Shown: positions 34,189 to 43,046, numbered from the stretch's first letter. The stretch is 64,000 nt of DNA from Anaerolineae bacterium (GCA_025060615.1 JANXBS010000006.1:56836-120835), one strand, 5' to 3'. The notes: a model not told the origin generated them from the letters alone. Program-made: numbers and translations.

Positions 34189-35621
34189 CCCGGACCGATC
34201 TACCAACAGCCACGCGCTTGCGTCAGGTAATCCATCGGCCCCAGCATGTTAGGAGCTTCGAGCTGACCTCGCTGCGCTGGCTCCGCGCCCTTCTGCGCTG
34301 GCGGCCGCTTCAGTTCACATTGATCGTCGTTACGTTGGCCTTCTTCGTCCTAGCGATCTTGGCTAGCCTCTTCGGGACCCCGGTGGGGAGCCGCAACTTT
34401 GGCATCATCTTCGTGTGGATCGTGTGGTGGGCATTGCTCATCCTCGTGCTAGTTCCCTTCGGTGGCCGGCTCTGGTGCGCAATGTGCCCCATCCCTGCGC
34501 CAGGCGAATGGCTGCAGCGTCGAGCCCTGATCGCCCCGACTCGATGGCAGCCGTTCACGTTGGGTAAACGCTGGCCCCACCGTCTTAGGAGCATCTGGGT
34601 GCAGAACCTCGCTTTTTTAGGCATGGCGCTCTTCAGCGTTATCATCCTGACGAGGCCGCTCGTCACCGGCCTGTTGCTGCTGGGATTAGTGCTGCTCGCC
34701 CTGGGGTTCAGCCTGATGTACGAACGGCGCGTCTTCTGCCGGTATCTCTGCCCGGTAGGTGGGTTCATCGGGCTCTACAGCATGGCCTCTCCCATTGAGC
34801 TGCGGGTGAGAGACCCGGAAGTTTGCCAGAAGCACCGGGCGAAAGAGTGCTATCTGGGCAACGAGCGAGGATTCGGCTGCCCGTGGCTGATTTTCCCAGG
34901 CAGCCTAGAGCGGAACGCGTACTGCGGTCTGTGCACGGAATGTCTGAAAACGTGCACGATGGACAATGTGGCGATCCGCCTGCGGCAGCCGGGGCTTGAT
35001 CTGTTCGTGTCCAAGGGGCGCGGTTTAGACGAGGCATATAAGGCCTTTATCATGCTGACCTGCGCGCTGTTGTATTCGGTGGTCCTGTTGGGGCCATGGG
35101 GAGCCTTGAAAGATGCAGCCGATATGAGGAGCTTCGGCGGGTGGGCCTCGTACGCGTTGGGATTCGTGGCGATCAACCTGGCCGTGGTGCCAGGCCTGTT
35201 TTGGGTGGTGACCTGGCTTGGCCGGCGGTGGGCTGGCCTGGAGGTGGTGCCAATGCGCCGGCTGTTTACGGACCTCGCCTACTCACTGGTGCCACTGGGG
35301 TTAATGGCCTGGGTTGCGTTCAGCCTCTCTTTCGTGCTAGTGAACATCTCATATGCGCTGCCGGTGCTGTCTGATCCCTTCGGATGGGGTTGGGATCTGT
35401 TCGGCACGCGCGACTGGCCGTGGACGCCGTATGCCCCCGTCCTGATCCCCTATCTCCAGGTACCAATCCTGCTCATCGGTTTGATCAGTGGGGTGTACGT
35501 CGCCTGGCGCATCGCCGGTGAGCACACGGCACGACCACAGCAGGCGTTGCGTGCCGCCCTGCCGGTATCAGCGTTTTTGTTGGCAGCCACGGTGGTGCTG
35601 ATCGGCCTCTATCTGGGGTAA
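34185..35621 (+). CDS. NapH/NosR-like polyferredoxin membrane protein
   Basis: A 478-residue protein with about ten membrane segments. Two CxxCP/CxxxCP motifs follow helices (WCAMCPIPAPGEW and FCRYLCPVGGFIG), as in NapH, NosR C-termini and related quinol-linked ferredoxins. A ferredoxin-like stretch has AYCGLCTECLKTCTMDN (C-x2-C-x2-C-x3-C) plus further cysteines in the preceding loop, enough for one or two 4Fe-4S clusters. It could move electrons between the quinone pool and the copper proteins encoded on both sides. ATG 34185 overlaps the CuA gene stop (ATGA), preferred to an upstream in-frame start at 34170. C-terminal half (residues 270-478) is membrane-only and not typical of NapH. Confidence 0.9.
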   Translation: MTRTDLPTATRLRQVIHRPQHVRSFELTSLRWLRALLRWRPLQFTLIVVTLAFFVLAILASLFGTPVGSRNFGIIFVWIVWWALLILVLVPFGGRLWCAMCPIPAPGEWLQRRALIAPTRWQPFTLGKRWPHRLRSIWVQNLAFLGMALFSVIILTRPLVTGLLLLGLVLLALGFSLMYERRVFCRYLCPVGGFIGLYSMASPIELRVRDPEVCQKHRAKECYLGNERGFGCPWLIFPGSLERNAYCGLCTECLKTCTMDNVAIRLRQPGLDLFVSKGRGLDEAYKAFIMLTCALLYSVVLLGPWGALKDAADMRSFGGWASYALGFVAINLAVVPGLFWVVTWLGRRWAGLEVVPMRRLFTDLAYSLVPLGLMAWVAFSLSFVLVNISYALPVLSDPFGWGWDLFGTRDWPWTPYAPVLIPYLQVPILLIGLISGVYVAWRIAGEHTARPQQALRAALPVSAFLLAATVVLIGLYLG

Positions 35622-35654
35622 AGCTTTGGGTTCAACATACGGGAGACAGAAGCC

Positions 35655-36740
35655 GTGAGGGAGTGGCGCGAGAAGCTCGCGCTGGCGACGGTATTGCTCA
35701 TCGTGATCGGGATGCCGCTGGCTGCGCTGGGATACCAATTCGGCCTGCGACCCGTCCTAGCGGGCAGCGCTCAATGGGTAGAGCTCACCGGCCGCCTGCC
35801 TCAGCGCGGCGGCTGGTCACCAGAGACGATCCGCGTGGAGGTAGGGAGGTCGGTGCGCCTGGTCGTACACAGTGAGGACGTGGTCCACGGCTTTGCGATC
35901 GGCAAGCTGGGCGTGGACATCGGCTGGGTCTATCCCGGTCAGCCCAAGATCGTGGAGTTCACACCGCAGCGAGCGGGCCGCTACACGTTTTATTGCACGA
36001 CTTGGTGCACTGAGGGTCACTGGCGCATGCGCGGCATCTTGGAGGTGTATGACCCTAACGATCCGGCGGCAGTGGAGAGGCCGGTAGACCCGCCGCAAAC
36101 CGACTGGCAGGCCGAGGGGGTCAACCTCGACGCCCCACACCCGGCTGCAGAGTATCCGATCCTCCGTCCGTCGGCTGCGCGAGGAGCTGCGGTGTGGCGG
36201 AGCTCCTCCGATCTGCCCGATGCCGTTCAGGTGCTCAGCCGCCTTGATTTGCGCCGGCAGAGCCCTGCTCAGGTGTTCGCCATGCTGCGCAAGGGCCGCG
36301 TGTCTGACCTGACGCTGACCTCGCTGAGCGAGCGACCCCCGGCCGAGCTATGGGATGTGGTGGCCTATCTCTGGCAGGAAGGGACCGACCCTGAAAGCGT
36401 GCGGCTGGGCCGGCGATTGTATCAAGTCAACTGCGCAGCTTGCCACGGCGAAAAGGGTGATGGCAAAGGGCCTGCGGCTGTCGCGTTGACGTCGGCTCCT
36501 ACAGGGCATGAGGCCGGGCATGGACACGGCCTCCAGGCGCCCACTGACTTCACCGATGCCCGCTCGATGGCTGGAGGCAGTGGCCTGATCTACTATGGGA
36601 AGCTAGTGCGCGGCGGTATGGGTACTGGGATGCCATACTGGGGGGATATCTTTACGGAACAGGAGTTATGGGCGCTAGTAGACTACCTGTGGACGTTCCT
36701 ATTCGATCTCTCATGGACGCCACTGAGTGAGGAGCCATGA
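35655..36740 (+). CDS. CuA-cytochrome c fusion protein (COX2-like plus class I cyt c)
   Basis: A 361-residue exported electron carrier. An N-terminal anchor (residues 8-29) precedes a COX2-type cupredoxin with CuA ligands H78 (EDVVHGF) and C114, C118, H122, M125 (YCTTWCTEGHWRM). After a linker, a class I cytochrome c domain has the haem motif CAACH (C260, C263, H264) and the Met ligand in GGMGTGMPYWG (M326 or M322). CuA-cyt c fusions occur as caa3 oxidase subunit II, but no oxidase subunit I or III is encoded nearby. GTG start with GGGAGA upstream, 34 bases after the polyferredoxin gene. Its stop overlaps the ATG of a Zn-dehydrogenase gene. Confidence 0.93.
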   Translation: MREWREKLALATVLLIVIGMPLAALGYQFGLRPVLAGSAQWVELTGRLPQRGGWSPETIRVEVGRSVRLVVHSEDVVHGFAIGKLGVDIGWVYPGQPKIVEFTPQRAGRYTFYCTTWCTEGHWRMRGILEVYDPNDPAAVERPVDPPQTDWQAEGVNLDAPHPAAEYPILRPSAARGAAVWRSSSDLPDAVQVLSRLDLRRQSPAQVFAMLRKGRVSDLTLTSLSERPPAELWDVVAYLWQEGTDPESVRLGRRLYQVNCAACHGEKGDGKGPAAVALTSAPTGHEAGHGHGLQAPTDFTDARSMAGGSGLIYYGKLVRGGMGTGMPYWGDIFTEQELWALVDYLWTFLFDLSWTPLSEEP

Positions 36741-37762
36741 TGGATCAAGAGCTTGTACCTGTCTTCCGAGGCAATGGCGTGTTAGAGTATATGCATCGCC
36801 CCCGGCCGAGGATCGAGGCGGACGACGACGTGCTCGTGCGTGTCGAGGCCTGCGGGATCTGCGGGACAGACCTCAACATCCTGGCTGTCCCCCCTGCGCA
36901 CAGGGCGACGCCAGGCATCGTCATTGGCCATGAGGGAGTAGGCATCATCGAGGAGGTTGGCCCAGCGGTGCACAACCTGCGGCCGGGTGATCGGGTGGTC
37001 ATCGCCAATCGGCTTACCTGCGGCCAATGCGCCTATTGCCGCCGGGGGCTGGACAATCAATGTACCAACTATCGGACCATCGGTACCACTATGGATGGCG
37101 CGTTTGCGCCCACCTTGCGTGCGCCGGCACGTGCCCTATGGAAGATCGACCCTTCCGTTCCGCGGGATGATGCCGCCCTCTTCGAGCCGCTCTCCTGTGT
37201 AGTCGGCTCGGTGCGGCGAGCCCCCTTCCAGCCAGGTGACCAAGTCGCTATCATCGGCGCTGGCCCGATGGGGCTGCTCTTCGCCCTCCTTTACCGTGCC
37301 ATGGGGGCCGGCCAAGTGATCGTGCTGGACCTTGCCCCCTATCGGCTGTCGTTCGCACAAGAGCTAGGGATGGACGCCGTTTTAGACGTGACCCAGGCGG
37401 ACGTAGTAGCCGAGGTACAGCGGTTAACCGGCCTCGGCGCCGATATCGTTGTGGATGCCGTCGGCAACCAGATTGACCAGGCGGTTCAGTTAGCGCGACG
37501 AGGTGGACAGGTGATCCTCTTCGGCCTGCGTCCCCACGATCGCCCATCAGTCAGCCAATACACTATCACCCGTTATGATCTGACCATCCACGGTTCCTTC
37601 GTCGGCCTGCATCCCTTCGCGCAGACAATCCAGTTGCTGGAGAGCCGTCGCGTGCAGCCCTCGGTCCTGATCACCCATCGGCTGCCGTTGACGGAATTGC
37701 CGTACGGGGTCGAGCTGATGCGCGCCCAGCAGGCTATGAAGGTGCTGATCGAGATGGGATGA
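36737..37762 (+). CDS. Zinc-dependent medium-chain alcohol/polyol dehydrogenase
   Basis: A 341-residue NAD(P)-linked MDR enzyme. The catalytic zinc region is CGICGTDLN (Cys near residue 39) and GHEGVGIIEEVG; the structural zinc loop is LTCGQCAYCRRGLDNQC with four cysteines. The Rossmann motif is IIGAGPMGLLF near residue 173, then VLDLAPYR with the Asp that favours NAD. It resembles sorbitol/threonine/galactitol-type dehydrogenases. The ATG overlaps the stop of the CuA-cytochrome c gene (ATGATGG), so its translation is tied to the redox module. The genes after it act on sugars. Confidence 0.93.
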   Translation: MMDQELVPVFRGNGVLEYMHRPRPRIEADDDVLVRVEACGICGTDLNILAVPPAHRATPGIVIGHEGVGIIEEVGPAVHNLRPGDRVVIANRLTCGQCAYCRRGLDNQCTNYRTIGTTMDGAFAPTLRAPARALWKIDPSVPRDDAALFEPLSCVVGSVRRAPFQPGDQVAIIGAGPMGLLFALLYRAMGAGQVIVLDLAPYRLSFAQELGMDAVLDVTQADVVAEVQRLTGLGADIVVDAVGNQIDQAVQLARRGGQVILFGLRPHDRPSVSQYTITRYDLTIHGSFVGLHPFAQTIQLLESRRVQPSVLITHRLPLTELPYGVELMRAQQAMKVLIEMG

Positions 37763-37788
37763 TATCTCACCCAGGAGGAGAGGAACTC

Positions 37789-38589
37789 ATGGCGGACACC
37801 ATCGGAAAGGTGCAGCAGCGGTGTAAGATCGCCGCCGGGCTCTTCTGGGCCGATTACGCTGTGCTCGGCGCCCAGGTTAAAGAGCTGGAGGAGGCGGGCG
37901 TGGATTGGCTGCACATCGAGGTGCGGGACGGCAAGTACATGGACTTCGGCATGCCGCGCGGCGGCTTCGACGTAATCGAGGCCGTGCGCGCCAGCACCAG
38001 CTTGGAGATCGAGGCGCAGTTGCAAATGTACCGCCCTACCTTCGACGTCTTCAATCAGCTCAAGGATCTGGGTGTGAATCTCATCACCCTGCCCATCGAG
38101 ACCACGCAGGAGATGATCTTCCAGCAGATCACGTACATCAAGGAGAAGCTAGAGTTGAAGGTGGGCGTGTGGGCATGGCAGGGGGTGCCAACGGCAGCCT
38201 TCGAGCAGTTCATCCATCCCTACGTGGACATCATCGAATACGAAAGCCGCGCGCCTTTCTGGGATAGGCCCAAGCCTGGCCAAAGCCCGCATACGGTGGA
38301 TCCGATTCTAGTGCGCACGATCCGCAAGCTACACGACATGATCGCCGAAGCGGGCATGGAGGATCGCATCGAGCTGATGGAGGACGGAGGCCTCAACGCG
38401 GGCAACGTGGCCGATTTCATCGCCGCCGGGATGACGGTAGGGGAGTTCTCCTCGCCGCTGTTAAAGGGGCCTGGCGGCAAGCTCAAACCGGGTACAGGCG
38501 AGATCACGGCGGCCGTGCGGCGCTTGCGCGCCATCATGGACGAGGCTAGCCTGCGCTATCGCACCCCTGATGGACACTTGAGGGTCTGA
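37789..38589 (+). CDS. Ribulose-phosphate 3-epimerase-like TIM-barrel protein with altered metal site
   Basis: A 266-residue protein that lines up with RPE by pattern: VDWLHIEVRDGKYM (RPE: 'HvDVMDG.F.'), IEAQLQMY (RPE: 'DvHLM'), and ELMEDGGLNAGN ('VDGGi'). RPE binds its metal through His, Asp, His, Asp. Here the second ligand position reads Glu and the third Gln, while His and the last Asp remain. The protein may therefore epimerise a different sugar or use another mechanism. AGGAGGAGAGG lies before ATG 37789. It sits between a Zn-dehydrogenase and a Gfo/Idh oxidoreductase in a sugar operon. Confidence 0.75.
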   Translation: MADTIGKVQQRCKIAAGLFWADYAVLGAQVKELEEAGVDWLHIEVRDGKYMDFGMPRGGFDVIEAVRASTSLEIEAQLQMYRPTFDVFNQLKDLGVNLITLPIETTQEMIFQQITYIKEKLELKVGVWAWQGVPTAAFEQFIHPYVDIIEYESRAPFWDRPKPGQSPHTVDPILVRTIRKLHDMIAEAGMEDRIELMEDGGLNAGNVADFIAAGMTVGEFSSPLLKGPGGKLKPGTGEITAAVRRLRAIMDEASLRYRTPDGHLRV

Positions 38590-38601
38590 GGAGGAAGTGT
38601 C

Positions 38602-39753
38602 GTGTCGTCCCTGGGCATCGGCATGATTGGCTACGGCGGCATTGGCCGTGTTCATGCCATGGCCTATCGGGCGTTGCCCTTCTACTACGGCCTGGCGGCG
38701 GATCGCTTTCGCCTGGTGGGAGTGGCTACCTCCCGCACAGAGACGGCCCAGGCCGCAGCGCGCGAGATCGGCTGCGACTTCTGGACCGACGATTACCGGG
38801 CTTTGTTGGCTCGCCCGGATGTCCACATCGTGGACGTCTGCGTCCCTAACTATCTCCACGCCGAGATCGTGACGGCGGCGGCCGCTGCCGGCAAGCACAT
38901 CTACTGCGAGAAGCCCTTAGCCATGAACATGGCCGAGGCCTGGCGTATGGTGAAAGCCGTCGAGCGCGCCGGCGTCAAGGCCCAAATGACCTTTAACTTT
39001 CGTTTCTTCCCTGCGATCTGCCGCGCCAAGCAACTGATTGAAGAGGGATTTCTGGGACGTATCTTCTCCTTTCGAGGGCGCTACTACCGTTCCAGCTATA
39101 TCGATCCCAATAGGCCCATCTCGTGGCGGCAGCAGAAGGCTATCGCCGGCGGCGGAGCCCTTTTCGATCTCGGATCTCACATCCTGGACCTGTTGGCACA
39201 CCTCTTGGGCGAGTTCGCGGCGGTCCAGGCCACGCTGGAGACCCTGATTGCCGAACGTCCTGCATCCGCGGGTTCATCCGAGCGGGTGCGGGTGGACGTA
39301 GATGACCTCGCCCTGCTGACGTTGCGCACAAGGGACGGCGTTCTGGGGACGGTGGAGGTCTCCCGCATGGGCACGGGATTGACCAACGATATCGGCTTCG
39401 AGGTCTTTGGTGAGAAGGGGGCCCTGCGCTTCAGTGGCCTGGAGCCGGGTTGGCTGGAGGTCTACGATGTGCGCGATGTGGACCGGCCGACGGGTGGGAT
39501 GCGTGGCTTCCGGCGCGTCGAGACGGCCGGCCGTTACGAGGGGCAGAAGGCTCCCGACTGGACCATGGCGCCTGATTTCGTACGCAGCCACGTAGAGTGC
39601 CAGTATCAGTTCCTACGGGCGGTGATGGAGGACAGGCCGGCCCAGCCGAGCCTGGCCGACGGACTGCATGTCCAGGCAGTGATGGCGGCCGCCGAGCGGT
39701 CCTCTCAACAGGGGCGTTGGGTACAGGTGGCAGAGGTGTTGCAGGAGGGATGA
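38602..39753 (+). CDS. Gfo/Idh/MocA-family sugar oxidoreductase
   Basis: A 383-residue NAD(P)-dependent dehydrogenase. The Rossmann start is IGMIGYGGIGRVHAMAYRAL (residues 6-25). The catalytic Glu-Lys-Pro is HIYCEKPLAMNMAEA near residue 97. The C-terminal alpha/beta domain has GGGALFDLGSHILDL, where His near residue 190 is the usual catalytic partner. The GTG start has GAGGAAG upstream, 12 bases after the epimerase-like gene. Such enzymes oxidise inositol, glucose or related sugars at one carbon; the substrate is not determinable here. Confidence 0.94.
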   Translation: MSSLGIGMIGYGGIGRVHAMAYRALPFYYGLAADRFRLVGVATSRTETAQAAAREIGCDFWTDDYRALLARPDVHIVDVCVPNYLHAEIVTAAAAAGKHIYCEKPLAMNMAEAWRMVKAVERAGVKAQMTFNFRFFPAICRAKQLIEEGFLGRIFSFRGRYYRSSYIDPNRPISWRQQKAIAGGGALFDLGSHILDLLAHLLGEFAAVQATLETLIAERPASAGSSERVRVDVDDLALLTLRTRDGVLGTVEVSRMGTGLTNDIGFEVFGEKGALRFSGLEPGWLEVYDVRDVDRPTGGMRGFRRVETAGRYEGQKAPDWTMAPDFVRSHVECQYQFLRAVMEDRPAQPSLADGLHVQAVMAAAERSSQQGRWVQVAEVLQEG

Positions 39754-39804
39754 CGCGCGTGGCCGCACAGCTTTTGCTCGCCCCATTAGGAGGGAGGCCT
39801 TTCC

Positions 39805-40752
39805 ATGAGCGCGTGGGTGATCGGGATTGACCTGGGCGGTTCCAAGACGGAGATCGGGCTAGTCTCACCTGGTGATCGTATCCTGGCACGCGAACGGTTC
39901 CCCACGGAGGACCAGCGGGGACCTGAGGCCGTCGTCGAGCGCATCGCCCAGGGCGTGGAGCAGCTACAGGCCGCGTTGCCCCCAGGTGAGCGGGCGGCGG
40001 CCGTGGGGATCTGTACCCCCGGCCCAGTGGATCACCTCAGCGGCCTGGTGCTGGACCCGCCCAATCTGCCCGGCTTGCACCACATCCCATTGGCCTCGCT
40101 GTTAAGCCAACGCCTGGGCGTGCCTGTGAGGTTGGAACACGACGCCAAGGCTACTGCGCTAGGGGAGTATTATTTCGGCGCCGGCCGCGGTGAGCGCAGC
40201 ATGGTTTACATCATTGTGGGGACAGGCGTGGGCGCTGCCATCATCGCCGAGGGCCAGCTCTATCGCGGGATGCACAACTCGGCGGGCGAGTTCGGCCACA
40301 CCATGCTGGACCGTCATGGACCGCTCTGCACCTGCGGATCGCGCGGCTGCGTGGAGACCTTCTTAAGCGGGCCCTGGCTGGCGCGGCGCTATGTGGCTGC
40401 CCAATTGCAGTGTCCTCCCTCGCTAGAGATAGATGGCGGGCTGACCGGCCAGGATGTGGCGGCATTGGCCCGCCAGGGGGACGAGCTAGCGCAGAGGGTC
40501 ATCGCTGAAGCCGGCGAGGCACTGGGGATCGCAATCGCCACCCTGGCCATGATTCTAGACATCGAGTGCTACGTGATCGGGGGATCGGTAGCCCGGTGCG
40601 GAGAGCTGCTCTTGGAGCCGGCGCGGCGCGCAGTTCCTCTACATGCGTTCCGCTCGGTGAGCAAGCGCGTGCGCATCCTCGGTAATCAGCTTGACACGGA
40701 CGCGGCCCTCTTGGGCTGTGCATGGTTGGCTCGGCAGGCATTGAAGAGCTGA
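39805..40752 (+). CDS. ROK-family sugar kinase
   Basis: A 315-residue kinase of the ROK family (glucokinase, N-acetylmannosamine or fructokinase type). The ATP-binding start is GIDLGGSKTEIGL (residues 7-19), the catalytic Asp is D113 in EHDAKATALGE, and the ROK zinc site is H165 with C175, C177 and C182 in CTCGSRGC. No helix-turn-helix precedes it, so it is an enzyme rather than a NagC/XylR-type repressor. It lies 51 bases after the Gfo/Idh gene, with TAGGAGGG before ATG 39805, and would phosphorylate the sugar processed by this operon. Confidence 0.93.
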   Translation: MSAWVIGIDLGGSKTEIGLVSPGDRILARERFPTEDQRGPEAVVERIAQGVEQLQAALPPGERAAAVGICTPGPVDHLSGLVLDPPNLPGLHHIPLASLLSQRLGVPVRLEHDAKATALGEYYFGAGRGERSMVYIIVGTGVGAAIIAEGQLYRGMHNSAGEFGHTMLDRHGPLCTCGSRGCVETFLSGPWLARRYVAAQLQCPPSLEIDGGLTGQDVAALARQGDELAQRVIAEAGEALGIAIATLAMILDIECYVIGGSVARCGELLLEPARRAVPLHAFRSVSKRVRILGNQLDTDAALLGCAWLARQALKS

Positions 40753-40824
40753 GCAGAGGAAGCCCCTTTACAGAACCGGGATTAGAGCGCTGATAGATTA
40801 TCCTGTGGGCGTCCTTGAGGCTTT

Positions 40825-41613
40825 GTGTTCCAGGTGTTCAGCGCGATGGCAGAGACAGGTCAGGCCATAGACCGATCGGGAGCAGGTGAGCTGCGAGCTG
40901 TCGAGATCGGCCAGGTGCTTGCGCTGTTGCGCGAAGGGGAGATCGAACTGCGCGGGTTGCTCCCATGGGGCTCCAATTACACGTTCTTGGTCACAGTGAG
41001 ATGCCCTGACCTGGCCGTACTCGCCGTTTACAAGCCGCAGCGCGGGGAAGCCCCGTTGTGGGACTTCCCATCGGGGACGCTGTGTCTGCGTGAGATGGCC
41101 TCTTATTTGGTCAGCCAGATGTTGGGTTGGCCGCTGATCCCTCCAACAGTGCTGCGAGATGGGCCGCATGGCCTGGGCACCGTGCAGATGTACATTGACT
41201 GCGATCGGGAGGCCAACTATTTCACCTTTCACGAGGAGCGCCGGCGCGACCTGTTGCCTATCGCCCTTTTTGACCTAATCGCCAACAACGCCGATCGAAA
41301 GGGAGGACATTGCCTGTTGGGGCGTGATGGGCGCATCTGGGCAGTAGATCATGGCCTGACCTTTCACGTCCAGCGCAAGTTACGCACGGTGATCTGGGAT
41401 TTCCAAGGACAATCCATCCCCGCCCGCTATCTGCGCGATCTGCAGGCGTTGCGGGATCGCCTGTGCGCAGGTGGAGAAGAACGCCAGGTATTGGAGCAGC
41501 TCCTAAGCGACGAGGAGATTCGCGCCTTTATCCTGCGCATCGAGCACCTGCTGCGGGTCAGGCGGTTTCCAGAACCCGGGCCTGGGCGTCACTATCCATG
41601 GCCGCCGGTGTGA
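40825..41613 (+). CDS. SCO1664-like protein with a kinase-like (PI3/4-kinase-related) fold
   Basis: A 262-residue protein that matches my memory of the SCO1664 family (TIGR03843), mostly described in Actinobacteria and remotely related to phosphatidylinositol 3/4-kinases. Landmarks are LPWGSNYTFLVTV, VYKPQRGEAPLWDFPSGTLCLRE, then PIALFDLIANNADRKGGHCLLG (catalytic-loop-like N-A-D-R) and IWAVDHGLTFHV (DFG-like DHG). True lipid kinase activity is unlikely, and protein or small-molecule phosphorylation is possible. The start is ambiguous: GTG 40825 or ATG 40846. It ends the plus-strand sugar operon and converges with the LarA-like gene. Confidence 0.78.
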   Translation: MFQVFSAMAETGQAIDRSGAGELRAVEIGQVLALLREGEIELRGLLPWGSNYTFLVTVRCPDLAVLAVYKPQRGEAPLWDFPSGTLCLREMASYLVSQMLGWPLIPPTVLRDGPHGLGTVQMYIDCDREANYFTFHEERRRDLLPIALFDLIANNADRKGGHCLLGRDGRIWAVDHGLTFHVQRKLRTVIWDFQGQSIPARYLRDLQALRDRLCAGGEERQVLEQLLSDEEIRAFILRIEHLLRVRRFPEPGPGRHYPWPPV

Positions 41614-41708
41614 CCTTTCTTGGTGCTGGTGGTCCTATCCTCTGGTCACGGTTTGAGGCGGTATTGTTGCCACTCAGCTCGCTAAGACGGCAGGGATATC
41701 CTGCCCGC

Positions 41709-43007
41709 TTACATGGAGGCCAGGTAGCCGGCCGCGTCAAAAGCCCATTCCACTGGGCTATCCGCTACCGCGACGTTGGGCATCCTCCGGGCCGCGTCCA
41801 CTAGTGAACTAGAGATCCATACCTGGTCCAATGCCAGCGTGTTGCGGATGCGCATCACCTGGGCGTTCTCAGGATCGGGCCGGCCACATAACCGCAGCGC
41901 CAACTGGATCGCAGTGCGGTCGTCAGGAGCCACCCAAGGCAGCTTGCCACGCCAGAGGGACATGATGCCCGCCGTCAACCCGTTGACATAGGTGATCCGC
42001 CAGTCCACCTGGCTCAGTAAACGCTCGGTAGTGACATCGGCCAATCCCAGCCCCACAGCGTTGCCATGGGTGGCCTCGGTCAGACCCAAGACGACGATCG
42101 CGTTGATCTGTGGGCGCTCTGGCTCGGGGACGCCAGGCAACAACATGCGGCCGATGATGTTGGTATCCATCCCGGCGCCGCTGATGTCCTTCCCCATCTC
42201 GTCTACTACCAGCACATCGAGGTGATCAAACGGCAGCGCAGGCATCAGTTCCCGGGCCCGGGCCAGCAACGCCTGTTCGACCGGGCCGGCGATCTCCTCC
42301 GCAGGGACCCCCACCACTTCAGCCACCCCGTGATAGGCGTTCTCGATAGTCGCAAGGCCGCCGAGGATCCGACCTCGTTCCACCACGATGCGCGCGGCCG
42401 GAGGGATCAGATCGCGCAAGCCATTAGGGCCGCGTGCGTGAATGGCCTCCGCTGTGCGCACCTTACCCAGCCCGATGACGCACATCTTAGCCAGGCCGCT
42501 TTCGATGGGGCCGTGAAAGTCGGTGTGGGGCTTGATGCGATTGATCAGGATGGTACCATCCGCTTCATAGGCATGGCGATCCATGCAGATCGGCACGCCC
42601 TGGGGCAGATGGTCTAGCTCCACCACCTCCATGCTGGACACGATCGGCGCGCCTACGCTTTCCTCGGTCACCCCTAGATCGGCCAACACCTGCCGTTGGC
42701 CTTCGGCCGTAGCGCCTCCGTGGCTGCCCATGGCCGGGATCACAAATGGCTCAGCACCGACCCGGCGCAGGATGTCCACCACTGTGCGGGCCAACTCTGA
42801 AATGCGTGCTACGCCGCGGCTGCCAACGCCCACCGCCACCCGCATGCCCGGCCACACGCGATCCAGGATGCCTCCCGTCTGGAATGCCTCATAAACCGCG
42901 GCCACCAGATCGCGCACCTCTGGCGCTGGGAAAAGCAGGCGCGCCGGATACATCACCGGTAAGGTGATGTGGCCGAGTGACTCGCGCAGGATGTGATTGG
43001 CAGGCAT
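41709..43007 (-). CDS. LarA-like (DUF2088) nickel-dependent racemase/epimerase homologue
   Basis: A 432-residue protein of the lactate racemase family. Family landmarks are PAMGSHGGATAEGQ near residue 92, INRIKPHTDFHGPIESGLAKM near 155, and ELMPALPFDHLDVLVVDEMGKDISGAGMD near 250. LarA binds a nickel-pincer nucleotide cofactor made by LarB/C/E, none of which is encoded in the window. Homologues in sugar operons have been shown or proposed to epimerise other 2-hydroxyacids or sugar acids, so a sugar-acid substrate is a reasonable guess. It is the last gene of the minus-strand sugar cluster, 40 bases after a Zn-dehydrogenase. Confidence 0.85.
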   Translation of the reverse strand: MPANHILRESLGHITLPVMYPARLLFPAPEVRDLVAAVYEAFQTGGILDRVWPGMRVAVGVGSRGVARISELARTVVDILRRVGAEPFVIPAMGSHGGATAEGQRQVLADLGVTEESVGAPIVSSMEVVELDHLPQGVPICMDRHAYEADGTILINRIKPHTDFHGPIESGLAKMCVIGLGKVRTAEAIHARGPNGLRDLIPPAARIVVERGRILGGLATIENAYHGVAEVVGVPAEEIAGPVEQALLARARELMPALPFDHLDVLVVDEMGKDISGAGMDTNIIGRMLLPGVPEPERPQINAIVVLGLTEATHGNAVGLGLADVTTERLLSQVDWRITYVNGLTAGIMSLWRGKLPWVAPDDRTAIQLALRLCGRPDPENAQVMRIRNTLALDQVWISSSLVDAARRMPNVAVADSPVEWAFDAAGYLASM

Positions 43008-43046
43008 CTCGCCAACCCCCTTTATGAAGTGAGAAGCGGATAACCG

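Noticed and set aside
33706..36740. The CuA genes as part of a cytochrome oxidase operon
   Set aside because: No subunit I or III, no haem O/A synthase and no Sco/CtaG gene is present on either side within the window.
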